This document shows positions 36,192 to 45,758 of a DNA stretch of 64,000 nt, piece by piece. How positions within the stretch are numbered: position 1 is the first letter of the stretch; each line of letters begins with the position of its first letter. The stretch spans positions 1 through 64,000 of the forward strand of contig NZ_AMXA01000004.1 in the NCBI RefSeq assembly GCF_000310145.2, in the 5' to 3' direction. Both the position numbers and the translations under genes were made by a program. This DNA is from Thauera sp. 28. GTDB taxonomy: Bacteria > Pseudomonadota > Gammaproteobacteria > Burkholderiales > Rhodocyclaceae. The notes under the pieces were generated by a model. That model searched no databases, had not been told where the DNA came from, and saw only the letters and a program-made list of their open reading frames with translations.

Positions 36192-36728
36192 ATGGAACAA
36201 TATCGCGGCACTACCATCCTGTCGGTGCGGCGCGGCAATCGCGTCGCCCTCGGCGGGGACGGCCAGGTCACCCTGGGCAACATCGTCATCAAGGCCTCGG
36301 CGCGCAAGGTGCGTACGCTTTACAACGGCCAGATCCTCGCCGGTTTTGCAGGCGGCACGGCCGATGCCTTCACCCTGTTCGAACGCTTCGAGGCCAAGCT
36401 CGACAAGCACCAGGGCAACCTGCTGCGCAGCGCGGTCGAGCTCGCCAAGGACTGGCGTACGGACCGCATGCTGCGCCGTCTGGAGGCCATGCTGGCAGTG
36501 GCCGATCGCGATCATTCGCTGGTCATCACCGGCAACGGCGACGTGCTCGAGCCCGAGCAGGGCATCGTCGCCATCGGCAGCGGCGGCGCCTATGCGCAGT
36601 CGGCGGCGCGGGCCCTGATCGAGAACACCGAGCTCGACCCGAAGGAGGTCGTCTCCAAGGCGCTGTCGATTGCCGGCGACCTGTGCATCTACACCAATCA
36701 CCACCACACCATCGAAGTGCTGGATTGA
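36192..36728 (+). CDS. hslV: ATP-dependent protease subunit HslV
   Basis: The 178-residue proteasome-related peptidase has its catalytic threonine in GTTILSVRR and the motifs GGDGQVTLG and [11 protein letters not shown]. Thr7 should become N-terminal after removal of a six-residue propeptide (MEQYRG), longer than in E. coli HslV, where only Met is removed. GAGG lies before the ATG. An inverted repeat with two GCCGGC copies (36164-36180) precedes the ribosome site. HslU follows. Confidence 0.97.
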   Translation: MEQYRGTTILSVRRGNRVALGGDGQVTLGNIVIKASARKVRTLYNGQILAGFAGGTADAFTLFERFEAKLDKHQGNLLRSAVELAKDWRTDRMLRRLEAMLAVADRDHSLVITGNGDVLEPEQGIVAIGSGGAYAQSAARALIENTELDPKEVVSKALSIAGDLCIYTNHHHTIEVLD

Positions 36729-36738
36729 GAGCGAACGC

Positions 36739-38067
36739 ATGACCCAGATGACCCCGCCGGAGATCGTCTCCGAACTCGACAAGCATATCGTCGGCCAGGA
36801 CAAGGCCAAGAAGGCGGTCGCGATCGCGCTGCGCAACCGCTGGCGGCGCGCGCAGGTCGATGAGCCGCTGCGCAGCGAGATCACGCCCAAGAACATCCTC
36901 ATGATCGGCCCCACGGGGGTCGGCAAGACCGAGATCGCCCGCCGCCTGGCGCGCCTGGCCAATGCGCCCTTCATCAAGATCGAGGCGACCAAGTTCACCG
37001 AGGTGGGCTATGTCGGGCGCGATGTCGACACCATCATCCGCGACCTCATGGAGATTGCCATCAAGGATGGCCGCGAGCGCGCGATGAAGCGTGTGCGCGA
37101 CCGCGCCCTCGATGCCGCCGAGGATCGCGTGCTCGATGCCCTGCTGCCGCCGGCACGCCCGGTGGGCCTGGCCGAGGCCGAGCCGCAGGACTCCGCCACC
37201 CGGCAGAAATTCCGCAAGAAGCTGCGCGAGGGAGAACTCGACGACAAGGAGATCGAGATCGAGGTTGCCGCGCCCTCGATGCAGGCCGAGATCTTCGCCC
37301 CCCCTGGCATGGAGGAGCTTACCCAGCAGATCCAGGGCATGTTCCAGAACCTGGGCGGTGGCAAGAAGAAGCAGCGCAAGCTCAAGATCCGCGAGGCGCT
37401 GAAGCTGCTCGCCGACGAGGAGGCCGCGCGCATGGTCAATGACGAGGAGGTCAAGCTCGAGGCCGTGCGCGCTGTCGAGCAGAACGGCATCGTCTTCCTC
37501 GACGAGGTCGACAAGATCGCGGCGCGTACGGATGCGCATGGCGCCGACGTGTCCCGCCAGGGCGTGCAGCGCGACCTGCTGCCGTTGGTGGAGGGGACGA
37601 CGATCTCGACCAAGTACGGCATGATCAAGACCGATCATGTCCTGTTCATCGCCAGCGGTGCGTTCCACCTGTCCAAGCCCAGCGACCTCATCCCCGAACT
37701 GCAGGGCCGCTTCCCGATCCGCGTCGAGCTCGAGTCGCTGTCGGTGGAGGACTTCGAGCGCATCCTCACCAGCACCGACGCCTGCCTCACCCGCCAGTAC
37801 GAAGCGCTGCTGGCCACCGATGGCGTGACGCTCAGCTTCACCGCCGATGGCATCCGCCGCCTCGCCGAGATCGCCTATCAGGTCAATGAGAAGACCGAGA
37901 ACATCGGCGCCCGACGTTTGTACACCGTGATGGAGAAGCTGCTCGAGGAGGTCTCGTTCGAGGCCGGCAAGGGTACGCTCGATGCGGTCGTCGTCGATGC
38001 GCCGTATGTTGACGGCCGCCTCGACATGCTCGCACAGCGCGAGGATCTGGCGCGCTACGTGCTCTGA
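36739..38067 (+). CDS. hslU: ATP-dependent protease ATPase subunit HslU
   Basis: The 442-residue AAA+ unfoldase has Walker [16 protein letters not shown], Walker [13 protein letters not shown], the pore loop EVGYVGRDV and the C-terminal docking tail ending DLARYVL. It feeds substrates to HslV. Start 36739 is 10 nt after the hslV stop. The helical I domain (about residues 110-240) is of normal length. Confidence 0.97.
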   Translation: MTQMTPPEIVSELDKHIVGQDKAKKAVAIALRNRWRRAQVDEPLRSEITPKNILMIGPTGVGKTEIARRLARLANAPFIKIEATKFTEVGYVGRDVDTIIRDLMEIAIKDGRERAMKRVRDRALDAAEDRVLDALLPPARPVGLAEAEPQDSATRQKFRKKLREGELDDKEIEIEVAAPSMQAEIFAPPGMEELTQQIQGMFQNLGGGKKKQRKLKIREALKLLADEEAARMVNDEEVKLEAVRAVEQNGIVFLDEVDKIAARTDAHGADVSRQGVQRDLLPLVEGTTISTKYGMIKTDHVLFIASGAFHLSKPSDLIPELQGRFPIRVELESLSVEDFERILTSTDACLTRQYEALLATDGVTLSFTADGIRRLAEIAYQVNEKTENIGARRLYTVMEKLLEEVSFEAGKGTLDAVVVDAPYVDGRLDMLAQREDLARYVL

Positions 38068-38085
38068 TCCGCGTCCGCGCCCAGC

Positions 38086-38967
38086 ATGCTGATCCGCATC
38101 GTCGAAATCCTCTTTCCGCTGTTCTCGATCACGGCGCTTGGCTACTTCGTCGGTCGCCGTGTCAAGCCCGACCTGTCGCAGGCCAACAAGCTCAACATGG
38201 ACGTGTTCGTGCCCGCGCTGGTGTTCGCCGCGCTGGCCAACAAGGCCTTCGACATCAGCGCCTTCCTGCCGCTCATCGCCGCCTCGATCGTGATGGTGGT
38301 GGGCTCGGGGGTGGCGGCTTGGGTGCTGGCGCGCGTCACCGGCATGCAGCCCAAGACGCTGGTGCCGCCGATGATGTTCAACAACTGCGGCAACCTTGGC
38401 CTGCCGCTGGCCGTGCTCGCGTTCGGGGAGCTGGCGCTGGCGCCGATGGTGGTGATGTTCATGGTGTCGAACCTGCTTCACTTCTCCTTCGGTGCCTGGT
38501 TGCTGGATCACCGCGTGAGCGTGCTGACGGTGTGGCGTGTGCCGTCCGTGCTTGCCACTGCACTCGGCCTTGGTGTCAGCCTGACGCATTTCGAGGTCTG
38601 GCCGCCATTGCTGACCGCGATCCGGATGCTGGGCGAGATCGCAATCCCGCTCATGCTCTTTGGCCTTGGAGTGCGGCTTGCCAACGCACGCATCGGCGCG
38701 ATCGGGGTGGGCGTGTTCGGTGCCGTGGCGCGGCCTCTGGTCGGGCTCGCGCTGTCGTGGATGGTGCTGCAACTCATCGAACTGCCGCCTCGTGAGGCGG
38801 CGCTGGTGCTGGTGTTCGGTGCATTGCCGCCAGCGGTGCTCAACTTCATGTTTGCCGAGCGCTACAACCAGGAGCCGGACAAGGTCGCCTCGATGGTGCT
38901 GATCGGCAACGTGGCCGCGGTGGTATTCCTGCCACTCGCGCTTGCGTTGGTGCTGGATTGGGCCTGA
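38086..38967 (+). CDS. AEC family auxin-efflux-like transporter
   Basis: The 293-residue membrane protein has about ten helices. It shows the family features NMDVFVPALVFAALANK, MFNNCGNLGLPLAVLAFG and a C-terminal ALVFGALPPAVLNFMFAERYN. AEC proteins move malate or other organic anions, or amino acids. It follows hslU by 18 nt, suggesting read-through from the hsl operon, without known functional connection. Confidence 0.88.
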   Translation: MLIRIVEILFPLFSITALGYFVGRRVKPDLSQANKLNMDVFVPALVFAALANKAFDISAFLPLIAASIVMVVGSGVAAWVLARVTGMQPKTLVPPMMFNNCGNLGLPLAVLAFGELALAPMVVMFMVSNLLHFSFGAWLLDHRVSVLTVWRVPSVLATALGLGVSLTHFEVWPPLLTAIRMLGEIAIPLMLFGLGVRLANARIGAIGVGVFGAVARPLVGLALSWMVLQLIELPPREAALVLVFGALPPAVLNFMFAERYNQEPDKVASMVLIGNVAAVVFLPLALALVLDWA

Positions 38968-39058
38968 GCTCCGGGCCTGCAAAATCCATGGTGGCGGCTC
39001 TTTGAGTGCCTCCGGTGCAAGGGCGTACTCGCCCTCAACCCCTCGCGGCTGAGCTTGC

Positions 39059-39835
39059 TCAGCTCTGGGGCGGTCTTGCTGAGCCTGGCGCACCCATCAG
39101 CTTGCCCAGCAGGTCCACCGGCACCGGAAACACCAGCGTCGAGCTCTTGTCGCCTGCCACCTGGGTCAGCGTCTGCAGGTAGCGCAGCTGCATTGCGGCG
39201 GGGTCGCGGGACAGCATCTGCGCAGCCTCGAGCAGCGTTTCCGCGGCCTGCTTTTCACCCTCGGCGTGGATCACCTTGGCGCGCCGCTCGCGCTCGGCCT
39301 CGGCCTGGCGGGCGATGGCGCGCACCATGGTCTCGTTGAGATCCACATGCTTGATCTCGACGTTGGCCACCTTGATGCCCCATGCATCGGTCTGGGCGTC
39401 CAGGATCTGCTGTACATCGGTGTTGAGCTTCTCGCGCTCCGACAGCATCTCGTCGAGCTCGTGCTTGCCGAGTACGGCGCGTAACGTGGTCTGGGCGAGC
39501 TGGCTGGTTGCGTTGAAGTAGTCCTCGACCTGGATGATGGCCTTCTGTGGGTCAACCACGCGGAAATACACCACCGCATTCACCTTGACCGAGACGTTGT
39601 CACGCGAGATGACGTCCTGCGAGGGTACGTCCATCGTCACCACGCGCAGATCCACCTTGACCATCTGCTGCAGGCCAGGAATCACGATCACCAGGCCCGG
39701 GCCCTTGACCCGCCAGAAGCGGCCGAGCATGAAAATGACGCCACGCTCGTACTCGCGCAGCACCTTGAGCGCGGCAATGACGAGGAAGAGCAGCAGCAGG
39801 ATCAGCGGGCCGAGCCCGAGTTGAAGGTCGATCAT
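39059..39835 (-). CDS. SPFH/slipin family membrane protein
   Basis: The 258-residue stomatin-like protein has an N-terminal membrane segment (residues 8-24), the SPFH domain with [20 protein letters not shown], and a C-terminal coiled region rich in Arg/Glu/Ala. Slipins form ring assemblies and are cut by NfeD-type proteases. Its start overlaps the nfeD stop by 4 nt. Start 39835 (MIDLQLGLG) is chosen; longer readings are shadows. Confidence 0.92.
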   Translation of the reverse strand: MIDLQLGLGPLILLLLFLVIAALKVLREYERGVIFMLGRFWRVKGPGLVIVIPGLQQMVKVDLRVVTMDVPSQDVISRDNVSVKVNAVVYFRVVDPQKAIIQVEDYFNATSQLAQTTLRAVLGKHELDEMLSEREKLNTDVQQILDAQTDAWGIKVANVEIKHVDLNETMVRAIARQAEAERERRAKVIHAEGEKQAAETLLEAAQMLSRDPAAMQLRYLQTLTQVAGDKSSTLVFPVPVDLLGKLMGAPGSARPPQS

Positions 39836-41376
39836 GGCGGGAGGCTCCCTGGTTGGGGTTGGAACGGATCGGATTGGGCGGAGGCGGGGGTGACGTCGAG
39901 GATGAGCCCGTCCATCGCCACGACGCGGACGTGGCTGCCGGAGGCAAGTGGCTGCGCGCAGCGGGCCCGCCACGTCTCGCCGTGCACATGGATCCACCAG
40001 CCGCCACCTTCGGCCGCGGCGCCGACGGTGCCCAGTGCGCCGAGCATTTCCTCGCTGCCACTCACCACCGGGCGGCGGTGGCTGCGTGCGGCAAAGGTAC
40101 CAATGGCGATGATGATGGCTGCGCTCGCCAGTGCCATGCCGATCACGAGCGCGAGGGGCAGGCCGAAGCCGGGCACGTCCGCATCCATCAGGAACACGCC
40201 GCCGACCACGAAAGCGATGATGCCGCCGACGCCGAGGACGCCGAAGCTGGGCAGGAAAGCCTCGGCCAGCATCAAGGCCGCGCCCACCGCCAGCAGCAAC
40301 ACGCCGGCCCAGTTCACCGGCAGGAGCTGGAAGGCGTAGAGGGCGATCAGAAGCGAGATCGCGCCCGCCACGCCGGGTACGCCGAAGCCGGGTGAGGTGA
40401 ATTCGAAGAACAGTCCGTACATGCCGATCATCATCAGGATCAGCGCCACCTGCGGGTTGGCGAGCGCAGCCAGCACCCGGTTGCGCCAGTCGGGCTCCAG
40501 GCGTTCGAGCGCGATGCTGGCGGTGGCCAGCGTGCGTGTGCCGTCGAGAACGGCGACCTCGCGGCCGTCGAGCTGCTTGAGCAGATCGGTGGTGTCGAAG
40601 GCGATGAGGTCGATCACACCCTGGGCGAGCGCTTCCTCCGCCGACAGGCTGGCCGCCTCGCGTACCGCGCGTTCGGCGAAATCCACATCACGCCCGCGTA
40701 GCTGTGCCAAGCTGCGGATGTAGGCGGTGGCGTCGGACATCGACTTGGCTGCCATGGCGTCGGTGGGCGTGGTGGCCTGCGGGCGTGTGGATGCCGCGGG
40801 CGGGGCTGGGGTGGGGGCGTCGGCGTCCCGGTCATCACCCGCCGTGCCCGCTTCCTTGCCGGAGGCTGGGGCCCGCTGCGCACGCTCCTCGGCTTCTGCT
40901 CCCGCCGCAGGCGAGTCCTCGCGCGGCGCGGTCCTGCCTGGTTGAGGGCCGCCCACGCCGATCGCCACCGGCGTGGCTGCCCCCAGGTTGGTGGCAGGCG
41001 CCATTGCCGCGATGTGGCTGGCGTAAAGGATGTAGGTGCCCGCGCTTGCTGCGCGTGCGCCCTCGGGGGCTACGAAGGTCGCCACCGGTACCGGTGAGGC
41101 GAGGATGTCCTTGATGATCGTGCGCATCGAGCTGTCGAGCCCGCCCGGCGTATCGAGCTCGATCACCACCAGCTGCGCGCCGGTCGCGGCCGCACGCGCC
41201 AGGCCCTTGTGGATGTAGTCCGCGCTCGCCGGGCCGATCGCGCCATCGACACGCAGTACCAGCGCAGCGCCGCCCTGCTGGGCGGTCAGCGTGCCTGCCA
41301 GTGTCATTGCCAAGGCAAGGACGACCAGCATAAGTCCGAACAGCCTGCGCGCATGTCCGCGTGCACTTGCACCCAT
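39832..41376 (-). CDS. NfeD-type membrane serine protease
   Basis: The 514-residue long-form NfeD has a signal segment and then a ClpP-like protease domain. The nucleophile is in [17 protein letters not shown] and the Lys in the later [17 protein letters not shown] region. Several membrane helices (about residues 320-450) and an OB-fold tail follow. An Ala/Pro/Glu-rich linker of about 70 residues interrupts the protease domain. It cleaves its slipin partner encoded next. The pair is the common nfeD-slipin operon for membrane quality control. Confidence 0.92.
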   Translation of the reverse strand: MGASARGHARRLFGLMLVVLALAMTLAGTLTAQQGGAALVLRVDGAIGPASADYIHKGLARAAATGAQLVVIELDTPGGLDSSMRTIIKDILASPVPVATFVAPEGARAASAGTYILYASHIAAMAPATNLGAATPVAIGVGGPQPGRTAPREDSPAAGAEAEERAQRAPASGKEAGTAGDDRDADAPTPAPPAASTRPQATTPTDAMAAKSMSDATAYIRSLAQLRGRDVDFAERAVREAASLSAEEALAQGVIDLIAFDTTDLLKQLDGREVAVLDGTRTLATASIALERLEPDWRNRVLAALANPQVALILMMIGMYGLFFEFTSPGFGVPGVAGAISLLIALYAFQLLPVNWAGVLLLAVGAALMLAEAFLPSFGVLGVGGIIAFVVGGVFLMDADVPGFGLPLALVIGMALASAAIIIAIGTFAARSHRRPVVSGSEEMLGALGTVGAAAEGGGWWIHVHGETWRARCAQPLASGSHVRVVAMDGLILDVTPASAQSDPFQPQPGSLPP

Positions 41377-41548
41377 CCTCGTGTCCTCCGTCGTCCAGTG
41401 CCGCGCGCTTGTGCGGTGGGCCGTGTCAGTCCGAGTGTAGATGGTCCGAACAAGTTCGCTCGATCAACGTCCTTGCACGGAGCATTTGCAGCGGGTGGCG
41501 ACGCCGGCCTCGTTCGTGGTCAGCCGGCAGGGCAGGCTGCCGCAGGCT

Positions 41549-41956
41549 TCAGCGCGCGCCGAAACGGTCCATGCGCCGGCGGTCGCGCTTGGTGGGGCGG
41601 CCATGCAGGTCGGCTCCGGGGGCCGCTGCGACCGTGCGCAGCGCGCGGGCGCGCTCGCGGGCGGCGACGCTCTCGGCCGTCTCTTCGTAGAGCGTCTGCG
41701 CAACGGTGGCCGAGCCGCGTTTGTCCGCGATCGCCCGCACGATGACCGTGCGGATGTCCTCGCCGATGGTGATGTCGAGCCGGTCGCCAGCCTTCACGTC
41801 ACGCGCGGGCTTCACCGCGATGCCGTTGAGCTTGACCTTGCCGCCCTCGACGGCCTCGGTCGCACCGGTACGATGCTTGAAGAAGCGAGCGGCCCACAGC
41901 CACTTGTCGAGGCGGGTACGGGCGGTTTCGACAGGGTTGGTGGTGGTCTGGGGCAT
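41549..41956 (-). CDS. hslR: S4-domain RNA-binding protein (Hsp15/HslR family)
   Basis: The 135-residue protein has an S4 RNA-binding domain starting RLDKWLWAARFFKHRTGATEAV and continuing with VKLNGIAVKPARDVKAGD. A basic tail rich in Arg ends the protein. Hsp15 rescues stalled 50S subunits carrying tRNA. It stands alone between nfeD and cysN. Start 41956 is chosen because upstream codons run through the cysN terminator hairpin. Confidence 0.9.
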   Translation of the reverse strand: MPQTTTNPVETARTRLDKWLWAARFFKHRTGATEAVEGGKVKLNGIAVKPARDVKAGDRLDITIGEDIRTVIVRAIADKRGSATVAQTLYEETAESVAARERARALRTVAAAPGADLHGRPTKRDRRRMDRFGAR

Positions 41957-41974
41957 GGGCGGACAAAAAGGAAA

Positions 41975-42003
41975 CGGCGCTGCCGACATTATCGGCAGCG
42001 CCG
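41975..42003 (-). terminator. Intrinsic terminator of the cys operon
   Basis: CGGCGCTGCCGA (41975-41986) and TCGGCAGCGCCG (41992-42003) form a perfect 12-bp stem with a 5-nt loop. On the minus strand TTTCCTTTTTG follows. It ends the cysI-to-cysN transcript. Confidence 0.9.
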
Positions 42004-42038
42004 CGAGTGTGCGCAAAGCGGGTCGGCCGGCAATCCGC

Positions 42039-43325
42039 TCAGCCGATCATCCCCGCGCCCACGGTGTTGTTGGTGCTTTCGTCGATGATGATGAAGGCAC
42101 CGGTTGCGCGGTTGTCGGCGTAGCGGTCGGCGACGATCGGCTGCGCGAGCTTGAGGCTGACGCGGGCGATGTCGTTCATGGCCAGGCCTGCGGTCTCCTC
42201 CTGCGCCAGGGTATTCACATCCAGCCGGTAGTCGATCCGGGCGACCTTGGCCTTCACCTCGCGCGTGGTGTGGCGCAGCAGGTAGGTGCGCGCGGGTGAC
42301 AGCGGCGTCTCCGCCAGCCAGCACACGGTGGCGTCGATCTGCTTGACCGGCTCCGGCGCCTCGGCGGACTTGACGATGAGGTCGCCGCGCGAGATGTCGA
42401 TCTCGTCCTCCAGCAGCAAGGTCACCGACTGCTCGTGGATCGCGCGCGGCAGGCGCTCGCCGCCGAGTTCGATCGCCTTCACCCGGCTGCTGGCGCCCGA
42501 GGGCAGTACCGTCACCGCATCGCCGACGGCGATCTCGCCCGACTCCACCCGGCCCATGAAGCCGCGGTAGTCGTGCAGCTCGGGGTTGGCGGAATCCTGC
42601 GGGCGGCACACGAACTGTACCGGGAAGCGGAAGTCCTCGGCCTGCTCGGTGTGGGCTGCGGGGGCGTTCTCGAGGACGTCGAGCAGGGTCGGGCCGTCGT
42701 ACCAGGACAGGCGCTCGCCACGGTCGACGATCATGTCGCCCTCGAGTGCCGAGATCGGGATGAAGCGCAGGTCCTTGATGCCGAGCTTGGCGGCGAAGGC
42801 GAGGTATTCGGCCTTGATGCGCTCGAACACGGCCTGGTCGTAGTCGACCAGGTCCATCTTGTTGACCGCGACCACCAGGTGGGGGATGCCGACCAGGCTG
42901 GCGAGGTAGGAGTGGCGGCGGGTCTGGGTGAGCACACCCTTGCGGGCATCGATGAGGATGATGGCGAGGTTGGCGGTGGAGGCCGCGGTGACCATGTTGC
43001 GGGTGTACTGCTCGTGGCCGGGGGCGTCGGCGATGATGTACTTGCGCCGGCCGGTCGAGAAGTAGCGATAGGCGACGTCGATGGTGATGCCTTGCTCGCG
43101 CTCGGCCTGCAGCCCGTCGGTGAGCAGGGACAGGTCGACCGCGCTCATGCCACGCTTGGCCGAGGTCTTCTCGATGGCGTTCAGCGTGTCGGCGAGGATG
43201 GTCTTGGTGTCGAACAGCAGACGACCGATCAGGGTGCTCTTGCCGTCGTCGACGCTGCCGCAGGTGAGGAAGCGCAGCAGGCCGTTGTCGATCTCGGGCA
43301 GGTGTTCAAGGGCGGACATGGTCAT
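42039..43325 (-). CDS. cysN: Sulfate adenylyltransferase GTPase subunit
   Basis: The 428-residue EF-Tu-like GTPase stimulates ATP sulfurylase. It has GSVDDGKSTLIGRL, DAPGHEQYTRNM and NKMDLVDY nucleotide motifs. The C-terminal APS-kinase domain of CysNC fusions is absent. Start ATG 43325 (MTMSALEH) is used; ATG 43319 is equally possible. A longer reading through cysD is a shadow. It partners CysD, 32 nt upstream. Confidence 0.95.
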   Translation of the reverse strand: MTMSALEHLPEIDNGLLRFLTCGSVDDGKSTLIGRLLFDTKTILADTLNAIEKTSAKRGMSAVDLSLLTDGLQAEREQGITIDVAYRYFSTGRRKYIIADAPGHEQYTRNMVTAASTANLAIILIDARKGVLTQTRRHSYLASLVGIPHLVVAVNKMDLVDYDQAVFERIKAEYLAFAAKLGIKDLRFIPISALEGDMIVDRGERLSWYDGPTLLDVLENAPAAHTEQAEDFRFPVQFVCRPQDSANPELHDYRGFMGRVESGEIAVGDAVTVLPSGASSRVKAIELGGERLPRAIHEQSVTLLLEDEIDISRGDLIVKSAEAPEPVKQIDATVCWLAETPLSPARTYLLRHTTREVKAKVARIDYRLDVNTLAQEETAGLAMNDIARVSLKLAQPIVADRYADNRATGAFIIIDESTNNTVGAGMIG

Positions 43326-43357
43326 GATTCCTTCAATTCTCTGTGTTCGGGCGCGGG

Positions 43358-44272
43358 TCAGAAGTAGCCTTCTTTCTTGCGCTGCTCCATCGACGCTTCC
43401 GAGGTCTGGTCGTCCATCCGCGTCGCGCCGCGCTCGGTGATCGTCGTCGTTGCCGTCTCGGCGAGGATCTTCTCGACCGTGTCGGCGTCGGACTCCACCG
43501 GCGCCGTGCAGGTGATGTCGCCGACGGTGCGGAAGCGCACCAGCACGTCCTCGACCACGTCGCCGTCCCTGGCCGGCGTCAGCTCGGTCACCGGCTGCAG
43601 CAGGCCGTTCTTGCGCACCACCGGGCGGGTGTGGGCGAAGTAGATCGACGGCAGCTCGAGCTGCTCGCGCTGGATGTACTGCCACACGTCGAGCTCGGTC
43701 CAGTTGCTGATCGGAAACGCCCGGATGTTCTCGCCCTTGTGCGAACGTGCGTTGTAGAGGTTCCACAGCTCGGGGCGCTGGTTCTTCGGGTCCCACTGAC
43801 CGAACTCGTCGCGGAAGCTCATGATGCGCTCCTTGGCGCGCGCCTTCTCCTCGTCGCGGCGGGCGCCGCCGATGCAGGCGTCGAAGCCGAATTCCTCGAT
43901 CGCCTCGAGCAGCGTCACCGACTGGTGCTTGTTGCGCGACTCGCCCGGGTGCTTGAGCACCACCGTGCCACGCGCCATCGAGTCCTCGACCGAGCGCACG
44001 ATCAGGCGTTCGCCCAGCTCGGCGGCGCGCTTGTCGCGGAAGTCGGTCACTTCCTTGTAGTTGTGGCCGGTATCGATGTGCATCAGCGGGAAGGGGAAGC
44101 GGCCGGGGCGGAACGCCTTCTCGGCCAGGCGCAGCAGGCAGATGGAGTCCTTGCCGCCGGAGAACAGCAGCACCGGGTTGGCGCACTGGCCTGCGACCTC
44201 GCGCAGGATGTGGATGGCTTCGGCCTCGAGCCAGTCGAGGTGGGACAGCGTCTGTTTGGTGAGCGTCGACAT
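43358..44272 (-). CDS. cysD: Sulfate adenylyltransferase small subunit
   Basis: The 304-residue PP-loop enzyme makes adenosine phosphosulfate from ATP and sulfate. It has LLFSGGKDSICLLRLAEKAF and the conserved HIDTGHNYKEV and IGGARRDEEKARAKER. Length matches the family. It lies between a small ORF and cysN in the operon. It is cytoplasmic. Confidence 0.97.
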   Translation of the reverse strand: MSTLTKQTLSHLDWLEAEAIHILREVAGQCANPVLLFSGGKDSICLLRLAEKAFRPGRFPFPLMHIDTGHNYKEVTDFRDKRAAELGERLIVRSVEDSMARGTVVLKHPGESRNKHQSVTLLEAIEEFGFDACIGGARRDEEKARAKERIMSFRDEFGQWDPKNQRPELWNLYNARSHKGENIRAFPISNWTELDVWQYIQREQLELPSIYFAHTRPVVRKNGLLQPVTELTPARDGDVVEDVLVRFRTVGDITCTAPVESDADTVEKILAETATTTITERGATRMDDQTSEASMEQRKKEGYF

Positions 44273-44279
44273 GATTTGG

Positions 44280-44432
44280 TTACCGTTGCGGATGCTTGAT
44301 CGGGTGCGAGCGCAAGGCGCGCAGGGCGGCCTTGAGGCCGGCGCGCAGGGCGCCGAGGCGGTGTTGCAGGCTGCGGCGACCGGCGCCGACGACCGGCGCG
44401 TGCGGGGCCTGGGCGGGGTGCTTGCCGTTCAT
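44280..44432 (-). CDS. Small basic ORF between cysH and cysD
   Basis: A 50-residue frame begins 4 nt after the cysH stop and ends 7 nt before the cysD start, filling the gap between them. The product is strongly basic (many Arg, Lys, His) with a central LGALRAGLKAALRALRS segment that would form an amphipathic helix. No family is recognised. Its snug fit in the operon argues for a real gene, but high GC makes chance frames likely. Confidence 0.35.
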   Translation of the reverse strand: MNGKHPAQAPHAPVVGAGRRSLQHRLGALRAGLKAALRALRSHPIKHPQR

Positions 44433-44436
44433 CGCT

Positions 44437-45207
44437 TCAGCCCTTCTTGACGTGGAGGCCGCACTCCTTGGAGGCGGGGTCTTCCCACCACCAGCGCCCG
44501 GCGCGCACGTCCTCGCCCACGGCGACGGCGCGCGTGCAGGGCGCACAGCCGATGCTGGGGTAGAACTGGTCGTGCAGCGCGTTGTAGGGCACCTCGTGAA
44601 GGCGAATGTAGGCCCAGACTTCCGTCTCGCTCCAGTCCGACAGCGGGTTGAGCTTGTCCAGGCCGTTGGCGCTGTCGAACTCGCGCACCGGCAGGCCCGT
44701 GCGGGTCACCGACTGGGCGGCGCGCAGGCCGGTGATCCAGGCCTTCTTGCCGGCGAGCGCGCGGCGCAGCGGTTCCATCTTGCGCACGCCGCAGCAGGCC
44801 TTGCGCAGCTCGACCGAGTCGTAGAAGGCGTTGATGCCCTGGCTGCGCACGAAGGTCTCGACTGCGCTCGCGTCCGGGAAATAGATCTTGAGCTTGGTGC
44901 CATAGCGCTGCTCGACCTCGCCGATCAGGGTGTAGGTCTCGGCGGGCAGGCGGCCGGTGTCGAGCGAGAAGATCTCGATCGGCAGCGCGTTCGCCAGAAT
45001 CAGGTCGGTCAGCACCATGTCCTCGGCGCCGAAGCTGTTGGCGAAGGCGAGCTCGCCGCCGGCACCGAACTCGGCCACCGCCTCGCGCAGAAAGGCCTGT
45101 GCTGCTGCGGCCTTGGCGCCTACGGTGGCGCGCAGCGCGTCGGTGAGCTCGGGGCGGGTCGCCGGGTTGGCGGCGGCCGGGCGCAACAGGGACACGCTGG
45201 CGTTCAT
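44437..45207 (-). CDS. cysH: Adenylylsulfate (APS) reductase
   Basis: The 256-residue reductase converts APS to sulfite. The presence of two cysteine pairs, KACCGVRK and IGCAPCTRAV, marks the 4Fe-4S assimilatory APS reductase type rather than the cluster-free PAPS enzyme. The catalytic Cys lies in the C-terminal KECGLH. This agrees with the lack of APS kinase (cysC) nearby. Start 45207 overlaps the DUF934 stop by one base. Confidence 0.94.
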   Translation of the reverse strand: MNASVSLLRPAAANPATRPELTDALRATVGAKAAAAQAFLREAVAEFGAGGELAFANSFGAEDMVLTDLILANALPIEIFSLDTGRLPAETYTLIGEVEQRYGTKLKIYFPDASAVETFVRSQGINAFYDSVELRKACCGVRKMEPLRRALAGKKAWITGLRAAQSVTRTGLPVREFDSANGLDKLNPLSDWSETEVWAYIRLHEVPYNALHDQFYPSIGCAPCTRAVAVGEDVRAGRWWWEDPASKECGLHVKKG

Positions 45208-45758
45208 CAGGCGGCTTCCTTGTGCAAAGGGGTGCGCGGCTGGCGGCGGAACAGCGGTTCCGGGCGATCGACCGCGCCCTGGTAGGGCTCGGAGAAGTCG
45301 CGCAGGCTGGCGAGCGCTGCCTCGAGCTGGGCGGCGCTGTACTTGCCTTCGCGCGGCTGCAGCACCGAGAAGCCGCAGCGCAGCAGGAAGAAGAACTGGT
45401 CGCGCAGCACGTCGCCGATCGCGCGCAATTCGCCGCCATAGCCATGGCGAGTGCGCAGCAGCGTGGCGATGGAGTAGCCGCGACCGTCGGCAAACTTGGG
45501 GAAGTCGACCGCAATCAGTGCCAGTGCGGACAGGTCGCCGGCGAGGACAGCCGGATCCTCGTTGCCGGCCAGCCATACGCCGAGCACGCCGGCTTCGGCC
45601 TGGGCGTGCAGTGCGTCGCGGCGCGCCAGCCACACCGCCAGCGGCACGATCACACGACCGGCGGGCAGGGCGACGGCAGCGGGGTCATCGCCCTCGGCCA
45701 GGCGCAGTACCGTCCATTCGTCGGCCTGGACGCGGCCACTCTTGATGATCTCAGACAT
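45207..45758 (-). CDS. DUF934 family sulfite-reduction-associated protein
   Basis: The 183-residue protein has the DUF934 core FPKFADGRGYSIATLLRTRHGYGGELRAIGD. Genes of this family follow cysI in many proteobacteria that lack cysJ, and its product may help deliver electrons or assemble the reductase. It overlaps cysI by 8 nt and shares one base with cysH. No cofactor motif is apparent. Confidence 0.9.
   Translation of the reverse strand: MSEIIKSGRVQADEWTVLRLAEGDDPAAVALPAGRVIVPLAVWLARRDALHAQAEAGVLGVWLAGNEDPAVLAGDLSALALIAVDFPKFADGRGYSIATLLRTRHGYGGELRAIGDVLRDQFFFLLRCGFSVLQPREGKYSAAQLEAALASLRDFSEPYQGAVDRPEPLFRRQPRTPLHKEAA

Noticed and set aside
39020-39062. Small hairpins (AGGGCG/CGCCCT and CTGAGC/GCTCAG) between the AEC and slipin genes as a terminator
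   Set aside because: Stems are only 6 bp without a T-run; not strong enough to call although the convergent position is suggestive.
36526-39093. 855-codon minus-strand frame opposite hslU and the AEC gene
   Set aside because: Antisense to strongly conserved hslU; His/Gln/Arg-rich low-complexity translation.
43326-44186. In-frame N-terminal extension of cysN through cysD
   Set aside because: CysN homology begins at MSALEHLPEIDNG; the extension is an Arg/Pro-rich shadow of cysD.
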